This document shows positions 27,795-39,437 of a DNA stretch of 64,000 nt, piece after piece (the stretch's first letter is position 1; every line of letters starts with the position of its first letter). Source of the DNA: Chrysopilus asiliformis (lineage: Eukaryota > Arthropoda > Insecta > Diptera > Rhagionidae). The notes under the pieces are model-generated. The model saw only the letters and a list, made by a program, of their open reading frames with translations, did not search any database and was not told the DNA's origin. The stretch spans positions 25,655,487 to 25,719,486 of the forward strand of contig OZ035960.1 in assembly GCA_964034945.1 (NCBI GenBank), written 5' to 3'. A program made the position numbers and the translations under genes.

Positions 27795-28075
27795 CACGGC
27801 ATAGAGACAACCAAGGTATGCCATGAACTTTTGATAGTCAGGTGTGACGTCATTTGTGCCGAGTTTTTTTTACTTAATTTTTATATTTATTGATCACTAT
27901 TTAATGCAATCAGTCCACTAATTTACAAATATCTTAATTAGATCGCACAAAAATTTAAATAACCATCCACAAAACGAAATTCCTTCTGAACTTGATGAAC
28001 TAATCGGCACAAGTGACGTTGCAACGAAACGTCAGATTTGAGTTCATGGCATACCTTGGTTGTCACTATGCCGTG
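27795..28075. mobile_element. MITE with cacggcatag terminal repeats
   Basis: About 36-bp TIRs, cacggcatag.gacaaccaa then ggtatgccatgaact, start at 27795 and, inverted, end at 28075 with one mismatch. Sub-terminal gtgacgt/cggcaca motifs also pair. Element of 281 bp, non-coding. Confidence 0.7.
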
Positions 28076-28605
28076 ATCACAGAACTATATAACATAGAAC
28101 AACTGTCACCATACAAAGCTCTGCTGAAAAATGGTCCCAAAAGTATTTCCCTCTTTATCGTACTTGAACGCATTCACTGAACTATATAAGGTCGCGAAAT
28201 TCAAATTTCACAAGTTTTAGACTAACTTTAGGCGTCAAAAACGAACTTTAGGCGCCAACACCATTCCGAAAGTATATTTTCCTTTGACAGCTCACGGTTT
28301 AAATGAGAGGACTATATTAATTTTCATACGGTTATCTTGCTCTTACTTGACTCGTTTTGATTCACTGAACTGTATTGAAATGGGACCATTTGAGACAGCA
28401 AATCGAGCGATCTAGTATATCTATGGCCGTGATGCTCAGTGTTGCCGAGAGTTCAAGAGCAAAATTCCCTATGTGTAGGTACAAACGTATGATTTTTCCC
28501 TACTTGCAGAGTCATTTTTCCCTACAGTAAAAACGATGAAATTTAAATTTTGGAATAGGAATGTACTATATATAGGAATATAATATAAAATTAAAAAAAA
28601 TTTTA

Positions 28606-29026
28606 AATCATAATAAAAGGTATAATTGCCAATCGGGCAACTATTGAAAACCCGTATGGTGATATGGCATTGTTCGGAGTTTAAGTGAACGGCGAACAGT
28701 TGTATCAAAATTCTATTTTGAAGTCAAATTTTCCAATAAGCTTTTTTAAAATTTATTCCAATTGGATTTTGATGTATGGGAGTTTTATGTAGAATCATAT
28801 CCTAAATAACTTTTGTTCTAGCACTTTTTTGATAAGAGGCACCGTTTTTGAGCATGAATCATGGTTTTTGAGATGATTGCAAAAAACATTTTCGTTCGTA
28901 TACGGACAGACGGACGGACGGAGACACCAGACTGGTGTAATTCATTTTTGTGTGTGATGACGGGAGCTTGGCGTAACAAACGGTAAGGTGAATTTAATAT
29001 ACCGTTTGGTTTCACCATACGGGTAT
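28606..29026 (-). mobile_element. (GTCY)n mini-me-like element, minus orientation, shortened copy
   Basis: Read on the minus strand it starts tacccgtatggtgaaacca, continues aacg.caag.tcccgtcatca and a short (GTCY) run, and ends gattggcaattatacc. It is the same family as the copies at 39814, 57631 and 62831 but lacks part of the middle. Confidence 0.75.
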
Positions 29027-29082
29027 AAAAAATGCTAAATATTTTTTTTTTTGTTGTAAATATTGGAATTTCTCTACAAATA

Positions 29083-29733
29083 CAGTGGAGTCCGCTTAAA
29101 AGAACACTGAAAATGTCAGCAAAATTGGTTCTCTTAAGCGGGTTGTTCTTTTAAGCGGTGTTTTTGATTCCTAGGCACCTAAAGATTAATAAAAAACCAA
29201 ATAATGTATTTTACGAACAATGTAAAAATACATATATCTTTAATTCTCCTTTTTTCACTTCTTTAGAAGAAAGGTTTTTATTTTGCAAAGCAATAGATCT
29301 CAACTCATTTTCTGCCTTTAATATTTTTGATAATGTAGAAATACCGCACTCATATTCTTTTGCAATCTCTTTTCTGTTGGCACCACTTTTCAATTTATCC
29401 AAAATCTCGATTTTCTGTTTAACAGAAAAAAATTGTTTACGAGATTTCAATGAAACATTTTTGAAACATGTGTTATGGGCGTTTTTTAGTAGTCACATGT
29501 TTTGTCGCTATTTTCGTTTAAACGAATTTTTTTGTATGAGTTATAAAAAACTGCGCACAAAATGCTGTTCTCTTAAGCGGATTGTTCTCTTAAACGGTGT
29601 TCTCTTAAACAAACTAAAATGAATGGCAATAATCTAGAAAAGTAAATGCCACAAGAAATTGTGATTTTAAGCGGGATGTTCTTTGAAGCGGGATGTTCTT
29701 TTAAGCCATAGTGCTCTTAAGCGGACTCCACTG
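29083..29733. mobile_element. pogo/Tigger-type element with TA duplication
   Basis: TIRs cagtggagtccgcttaa and ttaagcggactccactg, flanked by TA on both sides (29081-29082 and 29734-29735), the Tc1/mariner-pogo signature. Sub-terminal copies of ttgttcttttaagcgg recur near both ends. At 651 bp it is an internally deleted derivative keeping only a piece of transposase. Confidence 0.8.
29211..29450 (-). pseudogene. Remnant of pogo transposase N-terminal helix-turn-helix
   Basis: The 79-residue frame reads KQFFSVKQKIEILDKLKSG, then ANRKEIAKEYECGISTLSKI, the CENP-B N-terminal/psq-like HTH of pogo and Tigger transposases. The rest of the DNA-binding region and the DDE nuclease domain are missing, so it cannot be an active enzyme. 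It lies inside the element at 29083-29733. Confidence 0.7.
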
Positions 29734-29984
29734 TAGATGAATTTTGAGAAAACTTCCCTCCGCTTTATTTTAGGTTATATTTCCCTACTGTAGGGAAAAA
29801 TCCCTACGTTCGGCAACACTGGTCATGTTAATAATGCCCCGATTCCAACTCAAAGCAGGATTCGTTTTATTCCTGCGATCCGAAGCCGCACACAAAAGCT
29901 TTACAGCACACAACAAAAGGTCGATTATAGTGGCTACGCTGTTAAAGCCAATCTGTGTAATGAGCCAGCCGAGCCACTAGCTGA

Positions 29985-30765
29985 TGATGCCTGCTTTAAA
30001 GTATCTGACGTGAACAGCACATCACTTTCTTATACAAAATCTACGTTTGTACACAATTTACGCTATAACTGGACGAAAAAAAATATTACAGCCTTATTCT
30101 AGCTACGGTCACTAGTCACAACTCGGTCACAAGAGCCTCAAATTCTATGGACTTGTGACTTAAGTATCACAACGCCAGAATACGGCTGTTAGTTTGTATA
30201 TCAAAAGATGCTTTTTTCACAAAATCTAAAATATCTTAATATCGGTAGAAGATGTCGGTAAAAATGTATAGAATTTTAATGTCTTTCATTACTCCTTAAA
30301 CAGTTTTTTTTTAGAAAAACCAAGTTTTGTAAGCAATTCGCTTACATAGGCTGATAGACAGATAGAAACACATTTTTGTAAATATCTGATGTGAACAACA
30401 CATGCCGTTCTTATATAAAATCTACGTTTTTGCGCAATTGACGAGTACACTGAAACCCGACGAATAGAATCTTACTTTGTATTCAAAAGTGATTTTTGTT
30501 ACAAAACCTAAAATATCTCGAGAACAGTAAAAGATATCGATTTACGGTAAAAGGAATAAATGTACAGAATTCGTTAATACTTTAACTGTAAATTGACATC
30601 TTTTAATGATATCGAGATATTTCAGATTTTGTAAAATCAAAATTCATATTTTTATATAAATTAAAATTTTATTCGTCGGATTATAGGGTAAATTGTGCAG
30701 AAACGTAGATTTTGTACAAGAAAGTCATGTGCTCTTTACATCAGACATTTTTAAAAAGCCTGTTT
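29985..30765. repeat. Three copies of a roughly 200-bp unit, two direct and one inverted
   Basis: Landmarks tctga.gtgaaca.cacat, ttata.aaaatctacgtt and gacgaa occur in order near 30003, 30385 and, inverted, near 30755-30690. The second and third copies meet tail to tail around 30560-30620 through aaaatatctcgagaacag-type sequence. It is non-coding and resembles a composite foldback repeat. Confidence 0.6.
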
Positions 30766-30840
30766 TATGGTTTAGCGGTGTGTAAAAAATCGTGAATAAT
30801 AAAATCTGGCAGGAATTTTTTCCGAGCATACTTTTCATAA

Positions 30841-30979
30841 GGGGCTGTCCCAAAAATACGTTACACTTTTAAGAGAGCAGGAAGGTCGGCGTTAGTGTTT
30901 CGACGATAAATTGCCAAAAAGGGGGAAGGGGTTCCGAAAGACCGAAAATTAGCGTAACGTATTTTGAAGGACAGACCCT
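30841..30979. mobile_element. Short MITE, ggggctgtcc family
   Basis: The ends ggggctgtcccaaaaatacg (30841) and cgtattttgaaggacagacc (to 30978/30979) are inverse repeats bounding 139 bp. Related copies lie at 35851-35987, 50444-50635 and 60919-61067. Confidence 0.7.
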
Positions 30980-33049
30980 AAGAAATAAGCAGAAATGTGG
31001 CTGATTTCAGTAAAGGAGAAATTTACCTATATCTACTCCCAAACCTACAATTAGGACATTAATTAGGAATGCGAGTACCTGAAGTAAGTTTTTCTCTTTT
31101 ATTTTAAATTTACATTATAAGTTAATTAGACAGAGAGCTCATTAAAGCTCACAATTGAAAATCATATTGATAACTGAAAATAGCTAGTATGGTGAAAATC
31201 GACCGATGTGAATATTGATTAAATTCGATGTTTATCCAAGTTTTTTGGGCCGGATCGATTGACAAACAAATAAACTGATGATTTCGACAAAAAACAAGAA
31301 ACAACAAGATGAAATTAAAGAAAAAACTAGAATAACAATTTCATAAAAGTTCTATTAGTTGAAAAGAGATAGACATATCGGGGAAATGGGCGCAAGAAAG
31401 AGAAAGGTAAATGAATTTGGTTCCCTTTGATATTCAAATGAGATTTTTTGGACAGGGCAAGAACTGGACTCACGGCAAATTGAATTTATATTGTATCCAG
31501 ACCTTGCCCTGCAAAATGATTGCAAAAAATATTAGCTAAAATGTCATATTTGATGACGCACCAACTTTCTAGATAACAAAAATTCTTTTCAGACAAAATA
31601 TTGTGAAACGGGTTTCAATCTTGTTCCAATTGGTATTTACTGAACATTTGAATAAAAATCGCCTTTCGCTCAAGTTAAATCTAAAAGAAAAACATTTGCA
31701 AATTGTAAAAAAGCTAGACAAAAAAGTTACATAAAAAGTATCTGAGTTAGAAAAAACCTTCGGATTTCATTACTTTCTTTGATTGTCCGTCTTCGGAAAA
31801 ATCAAAATTAGGCAAAAATATCGCACTCCTGCTGCTGCAAAATTCTCAAAAAACAATTCACTTCTCAACGATAATTAGTTTAAACGCAAAATAATTTGCG
31901 TTTTAATAACTCCCGAGTGGAAATTTATTGCTGAAAATTTTCTTCTCTGGGAAGACTTTTCTTCGACGTCATTTAAAAGTACAAAATGCCATTGTCTGTG
32001 GCGCTTGAATCAAATAACCATTCTCTCACTGTTTATACGGGCCTTTTTACTCAGAATTAAATGTATTTTATTGCTTTTGAATAATACGAATCCTCGCTTT
32101 TTCCTATTTCGGTAATCCACTTTGGATTTTTTGATTCCACTAATTTTTTTCTATACAAAAAATGGCGGAAAAAAATCTTAAAGCCAGGACAGCATTGCCA
32201 CCTTTGAAATTACGCGTTGGGCGGTTTATTTTGAAAAATAGTGGGTTTTACTTTGAATATAACGCTGGGAGTAGAATCAATGGTAGACAGCGTATAAATG
32301 ACATTCTTATCAGAATTTTTTTAACTCTGATTTCTAAAACCAATAACATTTTTATTTTCAAAACCTCCTGACGACTCTTTGTATAACATTGATAAGTTTA
32401 TCAACAACTGGAATTAATTTATTATTTATTTTAATTGAATTTTCAAAACCACGGTGGCATTGAAATGACTACAACCAACGCCGGCATGAAAAGTGAAACT
32501 TGGTCAACTTTTTTCGGCCAGCGTGGTTAGCCTGCATTGTCATTGCATTGTTGGTTGTAGCCGTTCTCACACAAAATGTATGAAGCTAACTTTTTTTGTG
32601 TCAAGAGAGCGTCTCGAGCGCGTTGATTGTTTTCCCTGGTTCAAATATTCATTTTTTTACAAATTACTTACAATAAACACTATTTTTCTTAAGCCTTGCG
32701 TACAAGTGATAGAGAAAACTAGCACATTTTCATGGCGGCGTTGCTTTTCGTAGGCTGCGCCGTCTTTGGCTGTACTCAATATAAAAATAAATTCATGTTT
32801 TTGAAAAAGTGTCGGAAGTACCCACTATTTTTATAAGAGATATTCAAAACCCCTATTATTCAGAAATTTGAAGATTTTGACTTCTGACAGCACGATTTTT
32901 TGACAGCAAATTGAAGTTTACTCTGTACGCTAGGCGAATGTGAATCGTGTACAATTAGCGGACAGAAGTAATTTCTTAGAAATGTGGTAGGATCTAACTC
33001 GGATTTTGCGGCATTTTCTTGAGCCAAGAAAAACAAAAACTGCCTGAAA

Positions 33050-36000
33050 ATGATGCGAATTGTTGCATTAAATGAAAATTCGCAGAAGGAAGAAAACGAC
33101 GAAGATGATACTCAAGTTACCAAGGAAGCGGAAGTATATTTTTATATAACAGCAATTTTAATATAAATTACACAATATAAATATCCTTAGGAAACCATCG
33201 CTGTTTCGGAATATATGAGAGCATTGTCCTTAAAACAAAAAAACAAGCAGGATTTGGCTCTTAATTTGTTAAAAGAGTTGCTGGAAACCCATGTCCTTCA
33301 TGAGGTTTGTTCCGTTTGTAAATTTCATAATGTTTCAGATGAGTAACGAAGTCTTGTAGGTGTCCCGCGATAATAAACAGGATAAACTCTTCTCTGTCAA
33401 GTATAATTGCTATAAGAATATTGCACTTATCTATGAGGAAAAGGATGAGAAACAATTGGCATTGGAGCATTTCGTTCAGGTAATATTTTATTTATTAATT
33501 TTTGAAGTTTACTTTGGGATGTGTTTCGGGAATATAACCTTTAGTGGCCCCAAATGGGGCGCCATACCATATTGGCGACTCCACGTAAAATTACAAATCT
33601 ATAACAAATATTCAAAACAAAAACCTATGATTTTAATGAAAAAATGTCTGTAGTCGAACGGTCCTAAGTCGAAAAATCTTCCAATAAAAGAACAGGAATA
33701 GTTTAGGTCACATTTAAGATGATATTTTAAATCATAGTTTCATTCCAAAATGAATTTCAGGCAATGGAGCTTGATGACACTGAAGTTTACGCAATGAATC
33801 GCCTGGGTCAATTGGCACTGAAATTAAAACACTTGGAATTAGCTCAGTATGCCTTCCAGAAATGCTTGGCACAAAATCCAAATCATTGGCCCTCAGCTGA
33901 CGGGGTGTTGCAAGTTCTCTGCTTGACCGAAAACATAATCGAAGCCTATGGATGGGCTTTGAAATGGTACAGAAGAGATGATAACTATGAAAGAGCAATC
34001 GATGTACTCACCGAGATCGATGAAAAATTTCATAATTTAATTCCATTTTTCGAAAGGTAGAACAATTCATTTTGATATGACAAATTTTGTACTAAAAATA
34101 TTATTTTTTTAGCGTGTGGAAGGATTCGTATAAGCCTGACAAAAATAAAAACCGAATAAAGAAAACCGACAGCGTTTTCCCACAGCATGAGATCATTGAC
34201 ACAGTCGAGTATATGGTCAAACCGAATTTAGAGGATTTTCGGCAAAATGTGCTAACTTGGCAATCAGTAGGGAATTTTATAATCAACGTTTATAAACACT
34301 GCATTGAAACTAAACAGTCGATAATTTTTATTTTCACCGTTGATGATATGCTGCAAAAGCAACAGGAACCAAAAAGAGATGAATCAGAAGCTGTCAAGGT
34401 GGAGGAGGAAACGACGGAAGTAATTGATGTGGACATGGGAAGCTCAGACAATATCGATGGAGGTGAAAAACTTTTATAACCAATATCGATGGAGGTGAAA
34501 AACTTTTATAACCATTTATACAATATTTGTTTTCATTTTTAGTTACTGCGTGCGCAGACAATCCTCCAGAAATCGACACTGCTGTATTTGTTGCACCTTC
34601 TAGCGATGCTACTGGAAATCAGACTCCGCTGCAGTCTGATTCAAATGCTGAGGACTCCGATAAGGCGGATACAGATGCCGCTGCGAAACCAAAACCTCGA
34701 CGCAGATGTAGTGATCTGAGTTTTCTTGAACAGTGGGGCTGGCATAAGAATCGACGCTATTCGTCGCGCAAGAAGAGTCAACAGGATCGAAATGAAATTG
34801 ATAGCACTCTAAACGGATTTTTACGACGAATTTTCGCAAAACACTTTGAGTAGGTTTTTGTGTAGCAATTTCCAATGAGATGCCGTCAATAACCGGTTTA
34901 TAATTTCAGTGAAAATTTCGATAATCACTCTCCATTCTTGGCTGATGTCAAAGTGAACGAAGAATCGAAAGACAAAACCATGAGTGCAGCTGAAATTTGT
35001 GCAACGAAAGCCAGTTATGATCATTTTCAAAGCGTAACTGAAAACGATTTTCTGTTGTTTTTGACTGAACTTAAGGTACAATCTGAAGTGTTGATTATTT
35101 TTGTGAGATTATTTAAAAAAAATGTCTGTATCGATTTCAGTCGCAGAACTTTGATTTAATTTTGATAATTTTTCTATGGTTAAAATATGTCTCAAAATAC
35201 TGGGAGATGCCAATTACTGAGGAAATGAGAGATATTTACCATCAAATTTATTTGTTTTATCTGTAAGTTGAACTTTATTTGGAAAATATTAAATTCAAGT
35301 GGATTTTTTTTGTGTAATTTTGCATAAAATTTTAAAACATTGAAATTTTGTGCTCTTATTTTACAGAAGTCATTACGATCTTTGCACCTGGAATCATTTG
35401 TCAAACGATGATTTCAATGCTGCGTTTCGTATGACACTTTTCTTTCTGGAATTGGATATGGAGAAAGTGGTAACGAAAACTGACGGCGAAACGAGGAAGT
35501 AAACCAAACATTCATTCTTTCTAGCTTCATTTTTTACAATTTTCATTTAATTAGGGAAGCAGAGTCACAATGGAAAATGCTGTATCACCATTTGATGTTC
35601 AATACCGGAAATGCGTTTGTAATTTCCGATGATATATACGAGAAAAATATAATTCGATTAGTTTGGACTGATTACTGTTCCGCTAAACATGAGAATGATT
35701 TAAATCAATGTGTTGAAGCGCTTATGGGTTTGGAGGAACTAATCAAAAAGCAAGGACATGATTTTAACTTGTTCCATCCGAATTTAAAGGAAAATAACTT
35801 TTTGGATCTTGAAACAATTAAAACTACACGAATTAATTTACAAAGGTAAGAGGCAGTCCATAAAATACGTCAAGCTAATTTCAGGCTTCTCGAGCCTTCA
35901 CACTTTTTCGTGATTTTTTGTTATCCGATACACTGCCGCAGGGATTCCTTCCCCCTGAATGTATGTCGTATTTTATGGACCGATCCTAAGCGATATTTTT

Positions 36001-39000
36001 TGTTTCTAAAAAAAACCTAAAAATTAACACGGTATTTTTTTTTATTTAATAGGAAAATAAGTTTAAGTAATGTGAAAACTTTGTATGACAACAACAAATT
36101 TGGTGATCTAGTGGAGATATTGAAGGATAGTCTAGTTAATAGTACAGAAATTAAGAATTCTGATAACACTGTCATGAAGATTCAAACACAATTTGAAGTT
36201 TTGCTTGAATCACTGTGGAATTTAGAGAAATTTGAGGTAATTTTGCTTGTAAAACGTTTGACCGATTGCGGAAATTGAACAAAAATATTGTGTCAAAATT
36301 TCGTTAATAATCATTTTATTTTATTTTTTATGAAAAGTTTTTTTTTGTGTTAATTTAAAATCAAATGTATTCAATTTGGAAACGACAAAAAATAATTTCA
36401 ATTTTTCAGGAGTGTCTGATTTGGTCTGAAAGATGCCTTAAATTTGCTGTTGATAATTTATTACCAGCACCAACGGATACTTACAGATACCGTGAATGGG
36501 CAGAATCGGTAAACTTTATATTAATTTATATTGAAGAATTAATTCTTAAGCAAGGATACGATATTGGTATGAATTTTAGATTATATTTAGTTAAAAATTA
36601 ACTTTTAAAGGTTTTTTTTCAGTGCTATGCTTGGAGAAATTTTTATCTCGATTGGTTCAAAGTCTTGCCAAAATTTTAACACATCAGTTTGATAGTCCGT
36701 TTGACAAAAACAATAATCCGGCACATCCCGTTAATACTAAGAGGTCATGGGTTATTCTACATCAACTTTTACAGAGGTGAGATACATTACGGATTTAGAT
36801 GGGTATGGGTGGGGATGACAGGGTAGGAAGGGGGACGTCTGTAGTAAATTTTAGAAATCTACTGTCGGCTCAGATACTCTTTGTTTCGGTGGCAAAGTGT
36901 CGGTAGCAAAGCGTAACAGTTTTACTAACGTAAACATAAAATTAAAAACAAAAAATTTCCGCGCAGTTGCGCATTTTATCTGTAAGCTAAGAGATCAATG
37001 TTTCCCCCTCTCCCTTTTTATTTATGTTCTCGTTCTAATTCAATGCAACATTTTTGCGAAAATGGAAATATAATAAAGGTATAGATTACAAGATTTAACC
37101 CTGGCAGACAAACAAACAAACAAACAAACAGACAAAAAAGCAAGCTAAATAAAAGCTTTTAAAAGCAGCTGGAAATTCTTATGGAAAGTCACATTTTTCT
37201 CTCTATCCTATAAATTTTTTTTAAGTGCCTTAATGTCACCGTCAAATTTTTTTTTTCATATAATTTCAGAGATGAGGACAATAGTCCAGTTGTTGTTAAA
37301 ACAAGATCCCTAGAGAACACAGCAGAAATAGAAGACTTGGAAGAGCTTTTACCACATCCTTTACTTATTTTATTTACAGCTCACGAGTTTCTTGGTCGGT
37401 GAGTAAAAAAAATTATTTGTATTACATTTTTTTTCGAAATTTTTAATTTCCATGTTTTGTCACAAAACCAAAACATGATATAGCAATTTCTTTATGATTT
37501 CATTTGCTTTTTCCTTAGGCGATTTTGGTGTACGAAAGACAATGGTCAACTCCTTTTATACACCATAGATACGATTGCTCCAAAATTACGAGCTCCACTT
37601 ATAGATCCATACAGAGATCATGTGGCTGAGTATTTAGAACAGGTAGTTTAGTAATTCATTAATTTATTTAATATTTTTTTATATTTTTTTTTGTTTTTTT
37701 GTTTTATTTTTTTTGTTTTATTTTTTTTAAACTGGGTACATTAAATGCTGCTTTATTTTTTTTAGATAACCTACTGTCTTTATGGCTATCCACCGAAGAA
37801 GGCGAGATCCCGTCATATTGAAGAGCATGATGCTTCTCCAGTTGACCTGACCTGGCAACGGGCAATAACTCTGTTTGATGTTTATCGGCCAGAAAATTTA
37901 CCCGAATTCAATTCATACAAGTAACGAATACACTGATTTTATGTTGGGAAATTTTGAATGATTTTTTTAATATCCAGATTGGATTCAATATCGGCTGATA
38001 TGGAGCAATTACTCTTAAAGATTCTGCCATTAGTCCCTAAGGAAATCGATCCTAGTTCGTTGACTTCAAACATACGAGATTTTATTTCGGGTACAACTGA
38101 TGAACTTCCACAGGAGTGTGCTTTGTTACCGCATCGGATTTCGTGTATATACTATCTCTTAGCTGACTACTATTTCAAAAATCGAGACTTCTCCAAGACA
38201 ATAAAATTTTATGTCTTAGATTTAACGCTTGAACCAACGCGTTTCGATTCTTGGGCTGGCCTTGCACTATCAAAGGCTAGTAAATTGGAAACTAAACTGA
38301 ATTCGTGTACATTGCTTAAGTAAAAATATTTTTCATTGATTATTTTTCCGATAATTTCTTAATTTTCATTTAAGTGAAAAGGAATTCCTCGCACAAAGTG
38401 AAGATGCCGTCCGCTGTTTCGATCAGTGCATTAAACTCAATCGGACTCACACTCTGTTATGGATTGAATACGGATCATTCGCATACACCATTCATGCGTT
38501 CTGTTCGCGCAATTTGAAACAGTCCAGCGATATGCTGTCCATGGAACAGTAAACATTTACTAGCAAAACCATTTCGTAATTTAACTGGTGTTTTTTTAGA
38601 TTTGAATTTGTCGAGGCTAAGAAAGATCGATATTTGAAAATCGCTCACGATTGTTTTTCAACTGCCGAGAAAAATATTAATACGCACACTGAGGATGTGC
38701 CAAATGAGGACAATGATTCGCACGATGAGAAATGGTTGCATCATTTTATGTTGGGGAAAATTGCAGAAAAACAAAAGGAACATCCTAAAGTTTTTCTGGA
38801 TCATTATTTACAGGTAAAAAGAGTTCTCTTTCCTGTATCCTCATGAATGTAAAAATCAAAAAATTTTTAGGCTGCCAACTTTTTATACGAGAATAATGCC
38901 ACCTACCCAATTAAAATAAATCATAACAATCCATCGAATTTATCAGTTGAAGCTTTGGAAATATTCTATCGTACTACTTCAGCTATCGTTAAATATTTAG

Positions 39001-39437
39001 AGCAACATGTCGAAATAAGTCGAGAAATAGGAAGATTATTCACACAAGTGCTTAAAGATTTATCGTCCAGTCCTTTTGCTTATAATCAGGCGAAAATCGA
39101 TGGTGAGAAAAAAGGTGTTTTTTGATAAATTGGTGTTGTAAGGAATTTTATATTTTCAGATAGTAGCATTAATGCTTTAAAAAGAAAGCTGGCTGAAAAA
39201 GCTGAAGCGACTGGAATAAAACAACAGAAACTTGAAATTGTTGAAACTGGCAGTTACAATCCAAATAAAATTGAAGAGCGGATACTGAACAAGCAACAAT
39301 TAACAGAAAGTGCTGAACAAGTCAAAATTGAACCACCACAGCCGGTTATTCAAATCAAGCAGGATAAAAGTCGTTCGCAAACTCCTAACATAGTAGTGGA
39401 AAGTAAGCCTACGAGTCCATCACGTCGGGGATCACAG
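33050..39437 (+). CDS. Cabin1: Calcineurin-binding protein CABIN1, N-terminal 21 exons
   Basis: Exons: 33050-33133, 33191-33304, 33360-33479, 33761-34056, 34113-34462, 34543-34849, 34910-35075, 35141-35262, 35367-35498, 35555-35845, 36053-36236, 36410-36566, 36623-36776, 37270-37398, 37519-37642, 37766-37920, 37978-38319, 38375-38548, 38600-38813, 38871-39102, 39160-39437. They join in phase to 1375 codons without a stop. It starts MMRIVALNENSQ like human MIRIAALN; TPR-type helices follow, then conserved blocks HIEEHDASPVDLTWQRA, NLPEFNSYK, YYLLADYYFKNRDFSKTIKF, FDSWAGLALSKASKL, HHFMLGKIAEKQ. CABIN1 (yeast Hir3-like) scaffolds the HIRA/UBN1 complex that deposits histone H3.3 and also inhibits calcineurin/MEF2. 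A donor ends the last exon at 39437, so the C-terminal part lies further downstream, not recognisable in this window. Confidence 0.92.
34449..34512 (+). repeat. Exact 32-bp tandem duplication covering a splice donor
   Basis: The unit caatatcgatggaggtgaaa plus aacttttataac occurs twice in a row (34449-34480 and 34481-34512) without mismatch. It spans the end of Cabin1 exon 5 and the first bases of its intron, so the donor G|GTGAAA exists twice. Only the first keeps the frame: using the second would read through TAA. Confidence 0.9.
35851..35987. mobile_element. MITE (ggggctgtcc family) abutting a Cabin1 splice donor
   Basis: The ends aggcagtccataaaatacg and, reversed, aggatcggtccataaaatacg bound 137 bp. 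It begins immediately after the donor GTAAG of Cabin1 exon 10 (35846-35850) and makes up two thirds of that 207-bp intron. Confidence 0.65.

Larger units (their letters stand above)
28437..29821. mobile_element. hAT-type element interrupted by two other transposons
   Basis: The ends cagtgttgccga (28437) and tcggcaacactg (to 29821) are inverse, with sub-terminal ttccctac repeats on both sides. The 8 bases outside are gtgatgct and gtcatgtt (6/8), an imperfect 8-bp duplication as hAT elements leave. Its interior is mostly a minus-oriented (GTCY)n element (28606-29026) and a pogo-type element (29083-29733). Confidence 0.65.
27097..33049. other. Intergenic transposon graveyard
   Basis: Between the divergent NRF1-like and Cabin1 genes. 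It holds a MITE (27795-28075), a hAT-type element with two nested insertions (28437-29821), a three-copy repeat block (about 29985-30765) and a short MITE (30841-30979). 31000-32400 is AT-rich without recognisable content. 32450-32760 is somewhat GC-richer and could include the Cabin1 upstream region; open frames there (32162, 32493) have no support. Confidence 0.55.

Noticed and set aside
29158..29622. 154-residue plus-strand frame in the pogo element
   Set aside because: Antisense to the transposase HTH remnant, which is the recognisable frame.
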